A stretch of DNA of 64,000 nucleotides from Ciona savignyi (GCA_000149265.1 CH002903.1:53976-117975), one strand, 5' to 3'. Shown: positions 1-12,353, counted from the stretch's first letter. Translations and numbers: made by a program. The notes: generated from the sequence alone by a model not told the origin.

Positions 1-373
1 ACCATCGCTTGCTCACTTTTGTGGGTGAGCTCTCAGAATCCGATATTCCGATATTTACATTATCTCCAGCGGATTCGGGGATTTTCGAAATGTTATCCGA
101 AGAAATACTAATGGGAGGATTTTTTTTCTTCCATCTAAATTTTCTTAACGACTTCCTCCAACTTTTCGGTTCTTTAAAGCTGTCTTCGTTTGACTCGGAA
201 GCTGAAGTGCTTTGATTGAATTCACTGTTAGTTGTTGCATTTGAATTGACATTTAAAACCTTTTCTTCCTTATTATTGACATTTGAATTTGCTGATTTGT
301 CTGAATCTGGTTCTGCTTCAGGGCTATTTTTTTCAGATCGTTGCCGACGAAAAAAACGTTTGAAATCAGACAT
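1..373 (-). CDS. 5' end of an unknown Lys/Ser-rich gene, truncated by window edge
   Basis: On the minus strand an ATG at 373-371 opens a frame with no stop for 124 codons, to the window edge. The protein begins MSDFKRFFRRQRSEKNSPEA and is hydrophilic: basic at the N-terminus, then rich in Ser, Asn, Glu and Asp, with a second basic patch (WRKSLRKFRWKKK). There is no signal peptide or membrane segment, so it is probably an intracellular, disordered N-terminus. I do not recognise the family. The open frame, biased composition and ATG support a real exon, but a donor site inside it cannot be excluded. It is divergent from the ANKUB1-like gene, with about 2.3 kb between the two start codons. Confidence 0.6.
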   Translation of the reverse strand, partial: MSDFKRFFRRQRSEKNSPEAEPDSDKSANSNVNNKEEKVLNVNSNATTNSEFNQSTSASESNEDSFKEPKSWRKSLRKFRWKKKNPPISISSDNISKIPESAGDNVNIGISDSESSPTKVSKRW

Positions 374-486
374 TTAAAACCTTATACACTATTAAAATTA
401 CGTCTACTTTTGCTAAATAAAAATAAATTAATAAAATCTATAACATACTGTAAAATGCATTTGATCCAATTAAAGGGACTTTCCCT

Positions 487-656
487 AATCGGTTACTAAA
501 TCTTATTTAATGCATAAAATTTTATAGTGAGAAAAAATTCGAAAACTTGGATTGGTACAAAAATTACTTAAATCCAAACAATAGGCACACAGTTAGCATT
601 TAAATCGCATGTTTTTTTAAAATAAGCACAGTGTCACGTACTTTTAGTAACCGATT
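487..656. repeat. 14-bp inverted repeat pair, possible MITE
   Basis: AATCGGTTACTAAA at 487-500 is exactly repeated in inverted orientation at 643-656, bounding about 170 bp of AT-rich sequence with no ORF. This is the form of a small non-autonomous DNA transposon. I could not define a clear target duplication, so the assignment is tentative. Confidence 0.35.
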
Positions 657-2550
657 ACCGTACACGGGGTAATCAAACCTCCATTTAATACCCCTATGGC
701 CTAAATGGTTAGCCTGGGTCCCACCTACAGCCCTTGTGTCTGGATCACAAGATTTTATCTAACATTAAAAGTTAGCAGATATAAATAAGCTTTTCGAACG
801 TATTCGACAGCACCAGAACGCCAATGTTTTAAGACCACCGCAATGACAGCAGTTATACACGCGTGTCCGATCACTAAAACGGCATATAGTCACGTTTAAG
901 TATGTTATATGGATTATTTTCTACCGCGCTTTTTACATTTGACAGCGCGTCAATTTTTGATGTTGTACATTTAATTGTGTAATGTTATTAGGAATGTGGC
1001 AAGGGCTGATATCATTAACAGTAACCGACAGATAATGCGTATTAACATAAACGATACATCAATCATCTTATTTGACTAATGTAGACCTCTCAACGTCCCT
1101 TTAAAATCCCTTATCTCTGTTCACTGGCGTTGTTGTTACAACCGCCTTTTGCTGTTATACGAGAAGAGAATAGCGAATGTGTCGATTATCAGCAAACGTG
1201 CTATAACAACAAATGAACTTTCAATAGACGACACGATAAAAAATGATTGTTTATGTAAATACAGGAATCAAATCCTACCATTTTCACTTGCGGCTTGGTA
1301 AATAAACTGTGACTCACGCGCCCGCGGATTAGTCAGAAAGGCTGTATTTAGAAAGCGGTCTTACAGTATTTTAGGCTATTAAATACTAATCCAAGGTTAC
1401 TACAATATTTTATTATTTTGTTGATATAATTAAAAGATTAAGCCTTTACATTTAATATTTAAATCTGGGGTAAAATTAGATGCGTTCTTTAAATTTACAT
1501 CAAAAGGTAGCGGAAATTACTAACAACGTGAAGTTTAATGTAGTTTTTTTATTGTATGTCAATAATAAATCTTAAAAAAGATGAAATGTATTCGAGATAG
1601 ATAGTGTGCATTGGTATTTTACAGACATTGGTTCAGTTGTCATGGACGATGTTCAAACACTTTATCCTTTGTAATTTGTTAATGATTGAAACGCTTGCTG
1701 TACAAAGTTTACTAAGTTGACAAAGACTTCGCCCGTATTTGCATCTTCCTATTGTTAAAGCACTATCACGCTTGGTACAAGCGAATAAATTTTTAATCAC
1801 CAGAATACGAGCAGACGCAGGTTACGAATTTTCTACATTCAAGACGTATAGTAATGAGTTTCTGTTTTAGCGCAGACAATGAAAATAGTGAGCGTCTTGT
1901 TTCATAGTGCAAGTAGTTGTTGGATAGTACAAGCATAAAATACAGTGTTTAAAAATACATATTGTTTCAGCTCTTAATTCTATATTTACAGTTATGCGTT
2001 ACCACTTTTTCGAAAAATTTAAAATTGCGTAATTATAAAATATAACTGGGCTTGGAACAGTTCAGTATATGAACTATGTTTAACGTGATAATTTCCCTAC
2101 ATAGGTAGAAAATGAATTGAACCTCACGTATCATTAGACAGAGCAGCGGTAACAATTTTCAGCATAGGAAATCAGAACGCGTGTATAATTTCGAAATCCA
2201 ACAATAGGTAGTTTTGCGGTAAAGGTATAACTGCGTGAGATTTTAATCGTAAAGCAATTTGCGCGGCGTTTTATTCCTTAAATACAGAAAACACAAAGTA
2301 TTACACGAACAAGTTTCTAAGTATAATTAACAGAAGAACTTCGGGTTATTAGAGCTGTGTCATTTTGTGTTCCGTGTGATTAAGACGTTTCCAAATGGTT
2401 TGGTCTCATCCAATAATCCCCTGATTTCAGGTTATTTTTTACCGAACTAAGTTTCGAACCAATGTCAGGGTTGTCCAAAAGACCTTTTTTTATAGAAATA
2501 AGTATGTGTATGTCGTAAACCTAAAGAGTCGTTACAATGGAAAAAAGTTA

Positions 2551-2557
2551 TATAAAT
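2551..2557 (+). promoter_or_regulatory. TATA-like motif upstream of the ANKUB1-like gene
   Basis: TATAAAT lies about 115 bp upstream of the ATG at 2670, which would give a transcription start near 2582 and a 5' UTR of about 90 nt. The assignment rests on motif and position only. Confidence 0.3.
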
Positions 2558-2669
2558 TTTCTTTTATTGGGTTTACTTCATTAGATTTGAGCGCGATAAA
2601 CATTCATTCCGTGTTAGTAATAGATATTGTGATAAGAAGCACAGTTGGTCTAAAACGTTCCCATACAAT

Positions 2670-5600
2670 ATGAGAATCACTGTGGTCCTAGAAAAAGGCC
2701 GGCACTTGTTGGATGTTCACCCGGATGAAACGGTACTGAACGTGAAAGATAAAATCGAACGAGACTTTGTACTCCGTACCATTGAAGATAAGCGCATTGG
2801 AAAGTATTTGGAGATGAAATTTGGAGGTATTGAGCTTATATTGACGAATTATGGATAGGATAGGATAACCATGTTTAAGTCTGTGAATGGGGAGGCAAGG
2901 GGCGTTAACACTCGGGTAATTGTCAGATTATGCCCAACATTAGGTTGCCGGAGCTATTGTAGCGTGTTGTGTATGATGTTTCTTAGATTTGGTAGAACCC
3001 ACAACTCTACTCGGTTGAGGCACTAACCCACCTAGCTAATCGGTGTTTAATTATATTCCTATGGAATGGACAACGAAGGGTGTTAATTTCTTCCAGTCGC
3101 CATATCGTTCGATTAACTCGTGCCCCGGCATCTTGCCGATCGGGATTATGCTTTTTTACTGTAGCGTGTTGCATATATTGGAGACACAGTGCCGTAGTTT
3201 TTCGCGGGATTCTGCGTTACCCGCTCTCTTTCCTCGCTAAGCTATTGATCAAAGGTCATCTGTATTTTCTTGGCCAGGTGCGGCGTTGCGAAACGACTGG
3301 GTCATTCAGGACATTGGAATTCGTTTCGGGATCAGTGATCAAATGCGAAGTAAAGAAAGTTGAAAAGCCTAAGGTTTACGTCGATCTTGCTTACAACAAC
3401 GAGCCACTCCACATTAAGGACGACATAAACCCAATCACTGTAAGCGATTTACTGCTTCTGTAGCAGACTATACTGCTATATATACGATTACGGTTTATAC
3501 TATTTATATGTATATATAAAACAACGGATATACGAACATTTAAGACAAAGCTAGGTAAACATTCTCTGTAAACCACAATGGCATTAAGGGAGTTCATAAT
3601 TAGTATAACAATTTATGCTTTCCAGTAGTTTTAAACTCATCGTCGCATACTTAGTTCCGTATATTCGTATTTTAGTATTACCCACTGATTCCGTACCTGT
3701 GATTTTTAACTGTGGACTTTTATTTTTCGTAGACGAAGGTCGGTTGCTTGAGGTCGATTCTTTCAAAACATCTTGGAATTCCAGTGTCAGTTTTCACCTT
3801 GTCTACGGTATCGGAAAGTAGTGACAAACTCGCTACAAAACGGGAGCTATTTGATTGCAATACTCTGGACTACTACGGTATAGAACTTGGTTCCAAAATC
3901 ACATTGGACTTATGGGACGGTTGGAATGAGTTCATACTCGCATCAGTGTCAGGTTAATCAATATTTATTTTTTTAATTATTGTTTTGTTTTATTTATTTA
4001 ACTTTTTATTTATTACAGTTAAAAGTATACCTGACTTAATTCGAGTAAGAAGTCCTTAATGACTTAGTCAGATTTTTTTTCGGAAATCTTACTAATAACA
4101 CTAATAAAGCACAACTTTTGTTTAATGTTCTAAAATGGTTAATATTGATTTAAATAATCTTTATGTCACAGAAAGTGCTGTTTTTGTTTAATGTAATGTT
4201 TAAGCGCATCTAACGTTTTTATGTCATACTTTTGTGTTTTCTTTTGCTGCATTCTTTTCATGCACATCCTTCTACGAAAAAAGGCAAAAAAAATAGTCTA
4301 AACTACTCACACGAGTAACTATAGCACATTAATTAAGAAAAATTATACCACAGGTCACGAGGACGTCGTGTCGCAATTTTTGTCCTGGGATCCCCCGGCT
4401 CGTCATTTCCAACAAAGAGTAGCATTGTATATAGCGGCGTATCGCGGACACATGGGCCTCGCCACCGCCATGATAAAGGTTCGGATTCGATGTAACATGA
4501 TTCGTTTTTTGATAAAACTTGTATTGGAATATATTGAATGTCGTTATAAGGACAGTCGTCGGAAAATACCACAATTGGCTTATTATATTGCACTGTGTTT
4601 ATATTGCATATTATTCGATATTGCGTCAAGAAATACGACATTAATTCTCCTGATTATGGTTTTGCTAGCAAAGTGCCAGGATAAGTTGTAAGGAGTAATA
4701 ACAACGTAATATACTAAACCATTTAATCAATGTTTTGATACCAGAATTAATGTTGTATCCCTAAATGCTCACATTAAGTATATATAGCATTACATTTTAG
4801 GGTAAACCATCGTCACACAGGGTCCGTCATTTCATTTAGCATGTAGACTTAACATGGCACATGATGTTAGAAAAACTCGAATTTAACTTATTACACCTTT
4901 CTACGTAGCGGGGCGCAAAAGGTCACGAACCAGTTGGGACTTACCCTGGCAGGAAATGGTGTCGAGAAAGCGAGCACGTCGAGTCCAAGAAATGTCCGGT
5001 CCATGTCGCCAGCGAACGTGGTCACCTCCCAATTCTGAGGTTGTTCGTGAAGAACAGCCCGTTGTGTTTTGTCGTCATCGACCACGAAGGGCGGACACCA
5101 ATACAGGTAAGCATTGCCAAGAACCCGGGGGATTTTGTGGTGCTACAACCTGCTTAAAAATACAAGAGATGCTATCTTTGCCCGTTAACTTAGTTCTAAC
5201 GCGTTTGGTCGCCAAAGGGAAAGTTGCGAAGTCGTATCCACCTACGGCGTTTAAGGAACTCAGTGATTTATTAGGTTAAAACTAAAGCAATTTCAGAAGC
5301 CTATATAAAACATCACGGACTCTTGGTGCGAACTATTTTGATAACGCTCCTTGTGTTTTTCACCTTTGACTATAAACATGAATATTCTATCTGTAATGTG
5401 ATAAGACCGATATTATATGCGTAAAAGGTTGCATACCAAATATTACCATGATCGGAATACAGTAGTCGTATTGGTGGCCACGAGGCTTAAAGAATAGTCT
5501 TGTTGTGGGTATGTACAATTCGCCTACCAATATCCATAGACAGCAGAGCGATTGAAACTATAAATTAAAAAATGCTAAAAACTTGAGTCATATATGTTAT

Positions 5601-7241
5601 AGGTGGTGTATGTAAAATAATCTTAATATACTTTATCCATTAATATACATGCCTTATTTTTCGACGCTTATGAGTATAAATATATAATTACACAACATGC
5701 TTGTATATAATGACAAATCGAACATTTTGACCATTCTGATATTCGTTTGGTACCAGATTGCTTTGCGCAACAGACACCGTGATTGTTTTGAGTTTTTGAT
5801 CGTTCGACAATGGGGAAGAAAAACCGGGAAGGACATTTCTCTACCAGTGATAACTTACTGTAGAATCCTACAATGGATGGAACGGGCGAAAGCGAGGAAC
5901 TTGTTAATGAACGGGACAAATGTGTCAACTTACAAGGGAAGGCCACCGAAGGTTTGTATGGCATATTCCTGCAGCGAAAAGAATAAAATAGACAAAGAAA
6001 TATGACATTCGTTAAGCGAGACATATTTCTTGCTTTAACTTTTGAACTTGGACGTTCTTTGCGGTGGTATTGGGCACACAATATATACAAGCCAATGCTC
6101 TATGTTAAAATGGTCTATACTGTCATATTAGAGTACTTTGGGAAGGAAATAGATTTCTACATATAGGCATATAAATAACCTACTATAATTTAAATTTTAA
6201 ACAAATAAATCTACTGTATTAAGGGTACTGTTGTAGCCATTTATTTTTCACGGATATATTATATATATATTTTCCAATATAAAATGTATAATAAGAGCGG
6301 GTCTGACATTTTATCAGGTTGGGGCTCTGGTTGGTACTGCTGTGTTGGTGGACGGGTTTTCCAAGAAACCAAACAATTCTATTCCATTTGCCGAAGTACC
6401 AAAACCTGCGATATCACCGGAAAAGCTACTCCCAGCTCTGAGCTTAGCGAAACGGAGATTCCGAGCAATGAAACAACGACGTACTTCAACCAGATCTTAC
6501 CGGATTTCGTCATCAAGCACTAGCGGTGGTAGGAAACCAGGCATGGCGTCATCATCGTCGTTGTCAAGGGCGACTAGCGTCAGTTCGACCAAAGGAAACG
6601 CTCACGAGAGGGAACTATTGAGCAGTGGTAACATGCGGCCACTGAAGTCGTGCATCAGTAAGAAAAACCTGTTTACTGATTCCAAACTCAACATTGAAAA
6701 CGAAAATGAATCATCCATATTTCGTAAGCTGCCCGACTTTTCAGCGCCGCCCGAGGATCGAGTCTTTCAGCATCGCGATTCCAGGATAACCTTCAAAGAA
6801 CTGACCGTACAAAAGAAAAGAAGTTCGTTGATTTCCGAAGAATTCGCGGAGAGTTTCTACATATCCCAAACCGAGTTAGCTTCTCGGCCTCTGTCGTCAG
6901 TAAAGAGAAAGCTTCCGCCGTTAAAATCCAATGCAACATCATCGTCCGGTGACCAAGGAATTTCGTTACCGCCTACCAGCCTCGAAAACCGCCTACGACC
7001 TTTCTTTTACTGGCCGCCATACGAAAACGTCGCGAATCCGGTCACAGATACGCTGGAGAAGTACGAGGTGAAGTATAGAGGCATGCCATCACGGGGACAT
7101 GCGATACAGAGTGTTGCAGTCATGAGTGAGTTCACTGAGCGACCTTGGCTGCAACAAATAGAAATGGCAGTTCGACTCACAAAAAGGGGAGTAAGAAAAA
7201 ACATATCCTTGCAAAATGCAGCCCTGTCTGTTAATTCTTAG
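2670..7241 (+). CDS. ANKUB1: ANKUB1 orthologue (ankyrin repeat and ubiquitin domain protein)
   Basis: Seven exons joined by GT-AG introns: 2670-2826, 3278-3439, 3733-3952, 4354-4478, 4909-5106, 5757-5951 and 6318-7241, about 659 aa. Exons 1-3 form the N-terminal ubiquitin-like region (start MRITVVLEKGRHLLDVHPDE; KYLEMKFGGAALRNDW across junction 1/2; YGIELGSKITLDLWDGWNEF in exon 3). Exons 4-6 hold the ankyrin-type region (QQRVALYIAAYRGH, KCPVHVASERGHLPILRLFV, RNRHRDCFEFL). Exon 7 has VGTAVLVDGFSKKP, a long basic Ser-rich stretch and a conserved tail (PWLQQIEMAVRLTKRG). Order and motifs match vertebrate ANKUB1 throughout, from memory of that family. Its function is poorly known; it is probably cytoplasmic with protein-interaction modules. 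Exon 2 is odd: splice phase and homology need one base fewer near the GGG at 3328-3330, so as given the frame is broken there. Confidence 0.88.
2853..3045 (-). mobile_element. tRNA-SINE copy, 5'-truncated, in ANKUB1 intron 1
   Basis: The sequence starts with the tandem GGATA tail (GGATAGGATAGGATAACC) and carries the family body in diverged form: ...GGCGTTAACAC, GGTTGCCGGAGCTATTG, TTTGGTAGAACCCA, and TAGCTAATCGG. It is the same family as the fuller copy at 15.75-16.04 kb. A further, more diverged fragment lies near 3115-3180. Confidence 0.6.
3326..3333 (+). other. probable 1-nt insertion breaking the ANKUB1 frame
   Basis: Before this point the frame set by intron 1 reads GAALRNDWVIQDIGIRFG. 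After it, conserved coding continues in the next frame as SVIKCEVKKVEKPKVYVDL. Removing one G from the GGG at 3328-3330 gives a continuous reading. Without that, exons 1 and 2 total 319 nt, one more than the phase-0 junction to exon 3 allows. Confidence 0.75.
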
Positions 7242-7273
7242 ATTTTATCGTGGTTTTTTAAAAATTTGCACTT

Positions 7274-7279
7274 AATAAA
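7274..7279 (+). promoter_or_regulatory. polyadenylation signal of the ANKUB1-like gene
   Basis: AATAAA lies 33 bp after the stop codon at 7239-7241, within AT-rich sequence. This is a typical position for a short 3' UTR. Confidence 0.6.
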
Positions 7280-7569
7280 CCAATTTGAACGACTTTTGCT
7301 TCAATTTTCTTTATTTTAAATCTACCGAACGTTTTAACCAATTATGCAATTTTTTGAAATACGGTTAATACCTTGAGGTTCAAATAATTGCTGCATTAAA
7401 TAAATTTTTAGATGACATATTTAACTGTAAACTCATTTTTAGAAAAATTGCCGACACTCACATTTATTTATTTGGTTTTAACGCTTTCCTCTACGATAAA
7501 TGTTGACTATGGGGTTGGTAAAATAGTTTAAACAGACAAACATGGCTGTAACGACGAGATTGTTCGACC

Positions 7570-7795
7570 CAATAGCTTGGTGGGTTGAAGCGCGTCCCCT
7601 TGGGTTAGGTTTCGAAATTGGTCAGCTATCCTGTTGTGCAATTGGACATAGGGCATTTAGCGGACATTGCATAAGCCAGTGGTTTAATGGCTTCTACCAA
7701 CATTAAAAAGGATATATCGGTTAAAATGTACAAAGATACTACGATAGCTCCAGTAGCCCGTCGTGTTAATATGAAGATTGCCCGTACTCACCAGG
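7570..7795 (+). mobile_element. diverged tRNA-SINE copy, plus orientation
   Basis: It contains the order expected of the local SINE family on the plus strand: a tRNA-like B-box region (GGTTTCGAAATTGGTCAGCTA), a middle resembling the conserved body (CATTTAGCGGACATTGC, GGCTTCTACCAA), and near the end CGATAGCTCCAGTAGCCCG. Many substitutions suggest an old copy. Confidence 0.45.
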
Positions 7796-8185
7796 TTAAA
7801 CATATATATCATATTTTATTCTGCCCTACCGCAAAATTTTCCCTGCTGTAGTGGCGTACAGCAGTGCGTAATTATTATACGTTCAGCTACTTTTAACAAA
7901 AATGAATTGATATAAACGCAAACAAAATACACTACTATAGTTGCAGCGTGTTGTTTATGGTGCTATAGCGAACTATGGTTGCAACGTGTTGTGTATTACG
8001 CAATGACGTAATCCACAATAAGCAACTACCCACATAATGAGAACTATTGCATCAACAGTCCTAAAGCTTGTGTAAACTATGCAGAGATTTAAGGCTGTGG
8101 CGTTTCTTATTAAATCAAATATATTAGCGACCTTAATGCAATAGTGTTGTTGTTATATGTTTAAGTTTTATTCATACTAGAGTGA

Positions 8186-8239
8186 GTGAATTTAAGCATA
8201 AATATTGCAATCGTGAATTTAAGCATAAATATTGCAATC
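8186..8239. repeat. perfect tandem duplication of 27 bp
   Basis: A 27-bp unit beginning GTGAATTTAAGCATAAATAT occurs at 8186-8212 and again at 8213-8239 without mismatch, in the intergenic space before the gene at 8661. It is a recent local duplication with no evident function. Confidence 0.85.
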
Positions 8240-8660
8240 AGGTACATTACAAAACGGTAGTTTTAAAACACCAGTAGGATTGCAGCAATATAACTGCACA
8301 TTTAGAGTATACTCATGCAATGCGCGTAGGTGAAACTTTTACTGGAACCCCTGTCGTACTGCTGGAAAACGGTAGCCGTCATATGTGACGAATATATTCC
8401 TCTGGCTGTAGAAGTAACTTAACCAACAATCCGCTTTATGAACCAAACAATGTGCGTAATAGGCAGGCAAACATCCGTATTTTTTCTGGAAGTTTGTTAG
8501 GTGTTAGTGTCAACATAAGGCAGTGCGTTTTCAATGCACTCTTAACTCGTCTTATAGAAGTCGGGTGGTTTAATTTAAGGGAATTCTTTGTTAGTGAAGG
8601 TGTATCAAGATTTAACACTACTACATACGGGGTTAGTTTGTTTCGTGGATAAATAGTATA

Positions 8661-10438
8661 ATGAAGGCTCTCGAACTTTTCCTCATCTCTTTTGCTGCAC
8701 TTTGTTCGGGTAAGTCATTGAAATAGAAACACAAGTTCACAACACCTTTATACTGTTTATAAACTGGTTGTTGGACAATTATTATTCAACAAAATATAAA
8801 ACATGTAGTACTATTTTCTACTAGTGTGCTAACTAATATCTTACATAAAACCTATTTGCATGCAAGAAGCATTGACGGTTAGGTGCATTACAATTTTTTT
8901 TAGTATTTATGACGTTTCATTTATATTGCTATTGCTTTTAGTCGTTTTATACGCTTTTCTCGCTTTTAGATGTAAATTGAGGTAATAAATATTTTTTAAC
9001 TTAATTAAGGCAACAAAATATGGTGAGTTTATTTTATACTTGAATGATTACAGTTTTAGTAGTAAACTTGTTGATATAGGCATTTTCATTAGCTGTATTT
9101 ATTTCTAGCGAATGATCTGTCGAACAGCTGGAGTTACAGCACTTGTTCCAGTTCCAAATCCCAATCAACAAAAATCAGCTTCAATTGTACATTGTGCTGG
9201 AAAGCTGGCGATGAAGTGGAACTTGGCGCGAAAATCACAGTTATCCCAAGCGACCCAACCGCAACTCATGAGTTTAAAACAGATGGCATAGATATAGACC
9301 GTTCCAAGAAAAACATTGCTGTAAATGTGAAGCGGGTTGACCAACACAAAGGGTGGACTCGTATGCCAATTACAGTCATCGTTGAAGAATCGGGTATGCA
9401 ATAGCATTTGTGTAACCACCTTATTTTAGTGAGAAGCCCCCAAAAGTCACAACATTAAAAAATGTAAAGTATGACTTAGTTTGTTAACGCGTTTAGACAG
9501 GAAAGTTGAGCGATGGAATTGGGAAATAAAGTAGCGAAATCGCTTCTCTAAAGAAATGTTAGCTAGCACTCTATTGCAGATGGGCATTAATTTAATATGT
9601 GATAGTAAAATAATCTTTCAGGGTTTGTGGTTTGTTTTAAACCGGATATAACAAAGTATTGATATAACATTGGCTATTTTAAAATTTGCATTTTGTTGAC
9701 GAATAATAGTGACACTTTAAAGTTAGTTATATACCTTGCTTCGCGGAACGGGTTGTAGTTTGGGGAACAAACACATTTTTATATAAAAAAACAGGACTTT
9801 CAAAGGTATTATATTTTTATTCATTATCTTAAAATTTTTCATATCATACATACACTTATTCGAAAAAGAAAGTAAAATTTATCAAGTTTTAAATCTACAC
9901 AGTAAATTAGATTTGTATCGTAATCACAATTATGCTAAGTTTTTTTATTAAACCCAATGCCATTGAAACTTATTTTTAAATTTTCCCTATTGAAACATTA
10001 TAGTTTGGGGGACAGAAATGGGACTTATGTTTAAGTTGACAAAAAACACATTGTTTATCAGCCCACAATAATCTTGCATCATTGTGGCATTCTCGATTTT
10101 AAAGTAGATTCACCAGCTGAATCAAAGCACACCTGTTTTATGCTATTCTCGAAATCACTGCCGAGCATTATAATAACCACCCCGGCGATTGACCGTGGTT
10201 TTGTAATATCGTATAGCATGATTTTATCTTTTTACAGCTTATTGTTCCGCTGCACCTTATCATGAGATTTTGGCAACATCATACAACCCAGCCGCAATCA
10301 CTACACCTGGTAGAGTGCTCTACGCACTTGGAACAGTGGCAACTTACACTTGTTCTAATGGATTTTCGGCAATCATCACATGTACATCAGGAACATGGAT
10401 TCCCTCTGATGTGTCCCTGCTTGATATATGCCAGCCTG
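8661..10438 (+). CDS. secreted CCP/sushi-domain protein, first three exons (partial)
   Basis: Exon 1 (8661-8709) encodes a signal peptide (MKALELFLISFAALCSG) and ends in a GTAAGT donor. Exon 2 (9109-9393) encodes about 95 aa with clustered Cys (YSTCSSSK, FNCTLCWKAGDEVELG), not a domain I recognise. Exon 3 (10238-10438) is one CCP/sushi module with four Cys, the typical YTCSNGF core and TSGTWIP. All junctions are phase 1, the usual arrangement for shuffled extracellular modules. Exon 3 resembles the last two CCP exons of the minus-strand gene (shared ITTPG..., [15 protein letters not shown]). The exon 3 donor GTAAGT is good, but I found no convincing continuation downstream. The gene may be a truncated duplicate, or its remaining exons may have decayed (see 17.33 kb). 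Confidence 0.6.
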
Positions 10439-12015
10439 GTAAGTACTCATTTTAATTTTCACATACCAGTCTTCTGACAATCTTCGTCTGTGCTGAACAC
10501 CGCATAGTTTGTTTTACATTATTTCCCCAGCAAGTAAATCAGTTAGATTGACTATCGTTGCCTGAGAATAACTGCATAAAAATCCGCAGAAATGAAAAGC
10601 ACAGCATAAGAGCGTGTACCTCCGACGGACATCTTGGACAATTTTGGCAATAATAGTTACCATACTGTACATTCCGTCTCTAAGCGATGCTGGTGTTACC
10701 TTCAATAATATAAAGAACCTTAATAGCTCGGAAGATATCATACACTTGCACTTTCTATCTCATCGAGAAAACAGTTGTCAAAATAACCGATGAGCGTCAG
10801 CTTCTTTCGACTGTACAGGCAATGACTTGACTTCAGTTGCATAATTACTAAAATTGACTATCCAGTCTTTTGTCTTTTCAACTGACTGTAAAAGTTTCAT
10901 TGCATGCCTTTGTATTTTTGATATTTGTAAGATTTATCGTTGCAGTTATTGTATATATTCTATCAATGCGACAAGGGATTAAAATCCACTATAGATGGCG
11001 TATAAATAAGACCTCTATGCGCGACAGGATGTGACGAGTGAAACACTCCATGAGTAATTGTTTTTAAACGAGTGTTTTGCTGAGTAACAATGTTGGTGAT
11101 TCCTCATTTTTTTGGTTGAAAGCAGCATGTGTTAGGCTGCGCGCCGGTGTTTTCGTTTAACTGTAAAGTTTTGTAATGCGGAGCAGTGCTTTTTTAAAAT
11201 AAAGGTGTTGATTGTGCATCCGCTGGCTGTTTTGTTGGAAAAAAGTTACCGATGTACAAAAAGGTATAGAGATAGAGAGAATAATTAGTTAAACGCCTCC
11301 TATATTATTTCCTATTTTTCCACTCTTTTAGCAAACTATAAACGCACGTTTTCTCAGTGTCTGCTTATACGTTAGTTAATCGGCACCATTGATAGTTTTA
11401 GTTACCGTAGTATATTTTGAAATTATTTGGGAAGTTAATACTGTGACTTATTCGGCTCCGGGTTAGACACAATTTGGTAAATATTGTTTTCATTTTTTTA
11501 AATTGGGTGAATTTGTGATCATTTAATTGTACATACACTGTTAAAAAAATTTGTAAATTTACTGGGAAACGGTCAGTACTTTTTTTACAAATTGCTCTGT
11601 AATATAGTTTTACAGAATTTTCTCGGTAATTACTTTTACAATTGCTTTTTTCCTCGCACTTCCGGGTTCTTGAGAACTGTGGGTAAAATACGTTGACCAA
11701 TCGGCGAGCGCGATTGTTCATCCTAACGTGTTTAAAGACAGAAATTTTGACAGACGCCATTTTGAACGAAAGTTTTACTAGATTTTGGTTTAAGTTACCT
11801 GTATGTTTAGAAAAGTTAGTCTAGACCTAGGTTATTTGTAAGTAAAATTGGTAGACTATACAATAATACGGTAGGTTTACAAAATTTGCTTCTTTTGTTT
11901 GTGATTTTGTTTAGTACGGTACACTGTTGCATGCACACATTGTGTCGAAAACTGCCATGCTTTCCAGACTGGACTATTATCTATAGTAGGCGAAATTTAT
12001 ATTATTTATAACACC
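10439..12015. other. no gene recognised; possible transposon-derived sequence
   Basis: No exon with a recognisable domain was found. Around 11.53-11.65 kb the sequence is rich in TTTTACAG/CTGTTAAAA-like runs (ACTGTTAAAAAAATTTG, TAGTTTTACAGAATTTT). This resembles ends of some cut-and-paste transposons, just upstream of the zinc-finger fragment at 12016. Confidence 0.3.
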
Positions 12016-12246
12016 ATGGATAGTTCACAAGATTATGTATGTACAGTGACAACATGCAACAAAGTGTTTTATGATAAAAAAGAGTTATTGCAACATTTAA
12101 AGCAACACATTAGAAGTGGCTTTAAAATAACATGTCCTCTGCCTGGATGGATATATTTGTTCTTAAAAAAACGTCATTTACGAGATTTTGCTCCCGCCAC
12201 CATTCCCATAAATTTCTTGAATAAAATCACAAATCAAAGTTTATGA
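12016..12246 (+). pseudogene. C2H2 zinc-finger ORF fragment cut by a repeat
   Basis: An ATG opens MDSSQDYVCTVTTCNKVFYD, giving one complete C2H2 finger (C-x4-C-x12-H-x3-H). The start of a second finger (FKITCPLPG) follows, after which the next expected Cys is replaced and the reading enters a different sequence. From about 12165 the DNA matches a dispersed repeat also present at 13.30-13.45 kb, so the C-terminal part of this ORF is repeat. Such two-finger ORFs often accompany DNA transposons, so this may be a relic of one rather than a host gene. Only the first ~40 codons look like real protein. Confidence 0.45.
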
Positions 12247-12353
12247 CAATGACACGTTATTTTAAACTCTAAACTAAATAAAAGGAAGGCTATTAAGCAT
12301 ATTGCAACTTTTCACATGGACATGTGCTAGGAACCTGCACCTAGTCAGGCAGT
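12180..12353. repeat. dispersed repeat, copy 1
   Basis: It shares with 13297-13452 the order CCCGCCA(C/T)CATTCCC, TGACACG/TGACGCGTTAT, AAGCAT-TGCAACTT, ACATGTGCTAG and CGCACCTA-TC, with small indels. It ends the zinc-finger ORF. Confidence 0.65.

Larger units (their letters stand above)
374..2669. other. intergenic region between two divergent genes
   Basis: AT-rich sequence with no convincing ORF. It contains one 14-bp perfect inverted repeat pair (listed separately) and, near its right end, a TATA-like motif. It presumably carries the promoters of both flanking divergent genes. Confidence 0.5.

Noticed and set aside
3080..3463. 127-codon ORF taken as one exon
   Set aside because: Only its 3' part is ANKUB1 exon 2; the first two-thirds is intron and SINE-derived sequence upstream of the acceptor at 3277.
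5668..6090. 140-codon minus ORF
   Set aside because: Antisense shadow of ANKUB1 exon 6 and intron sequence; the plus strand gives the conserved reading.
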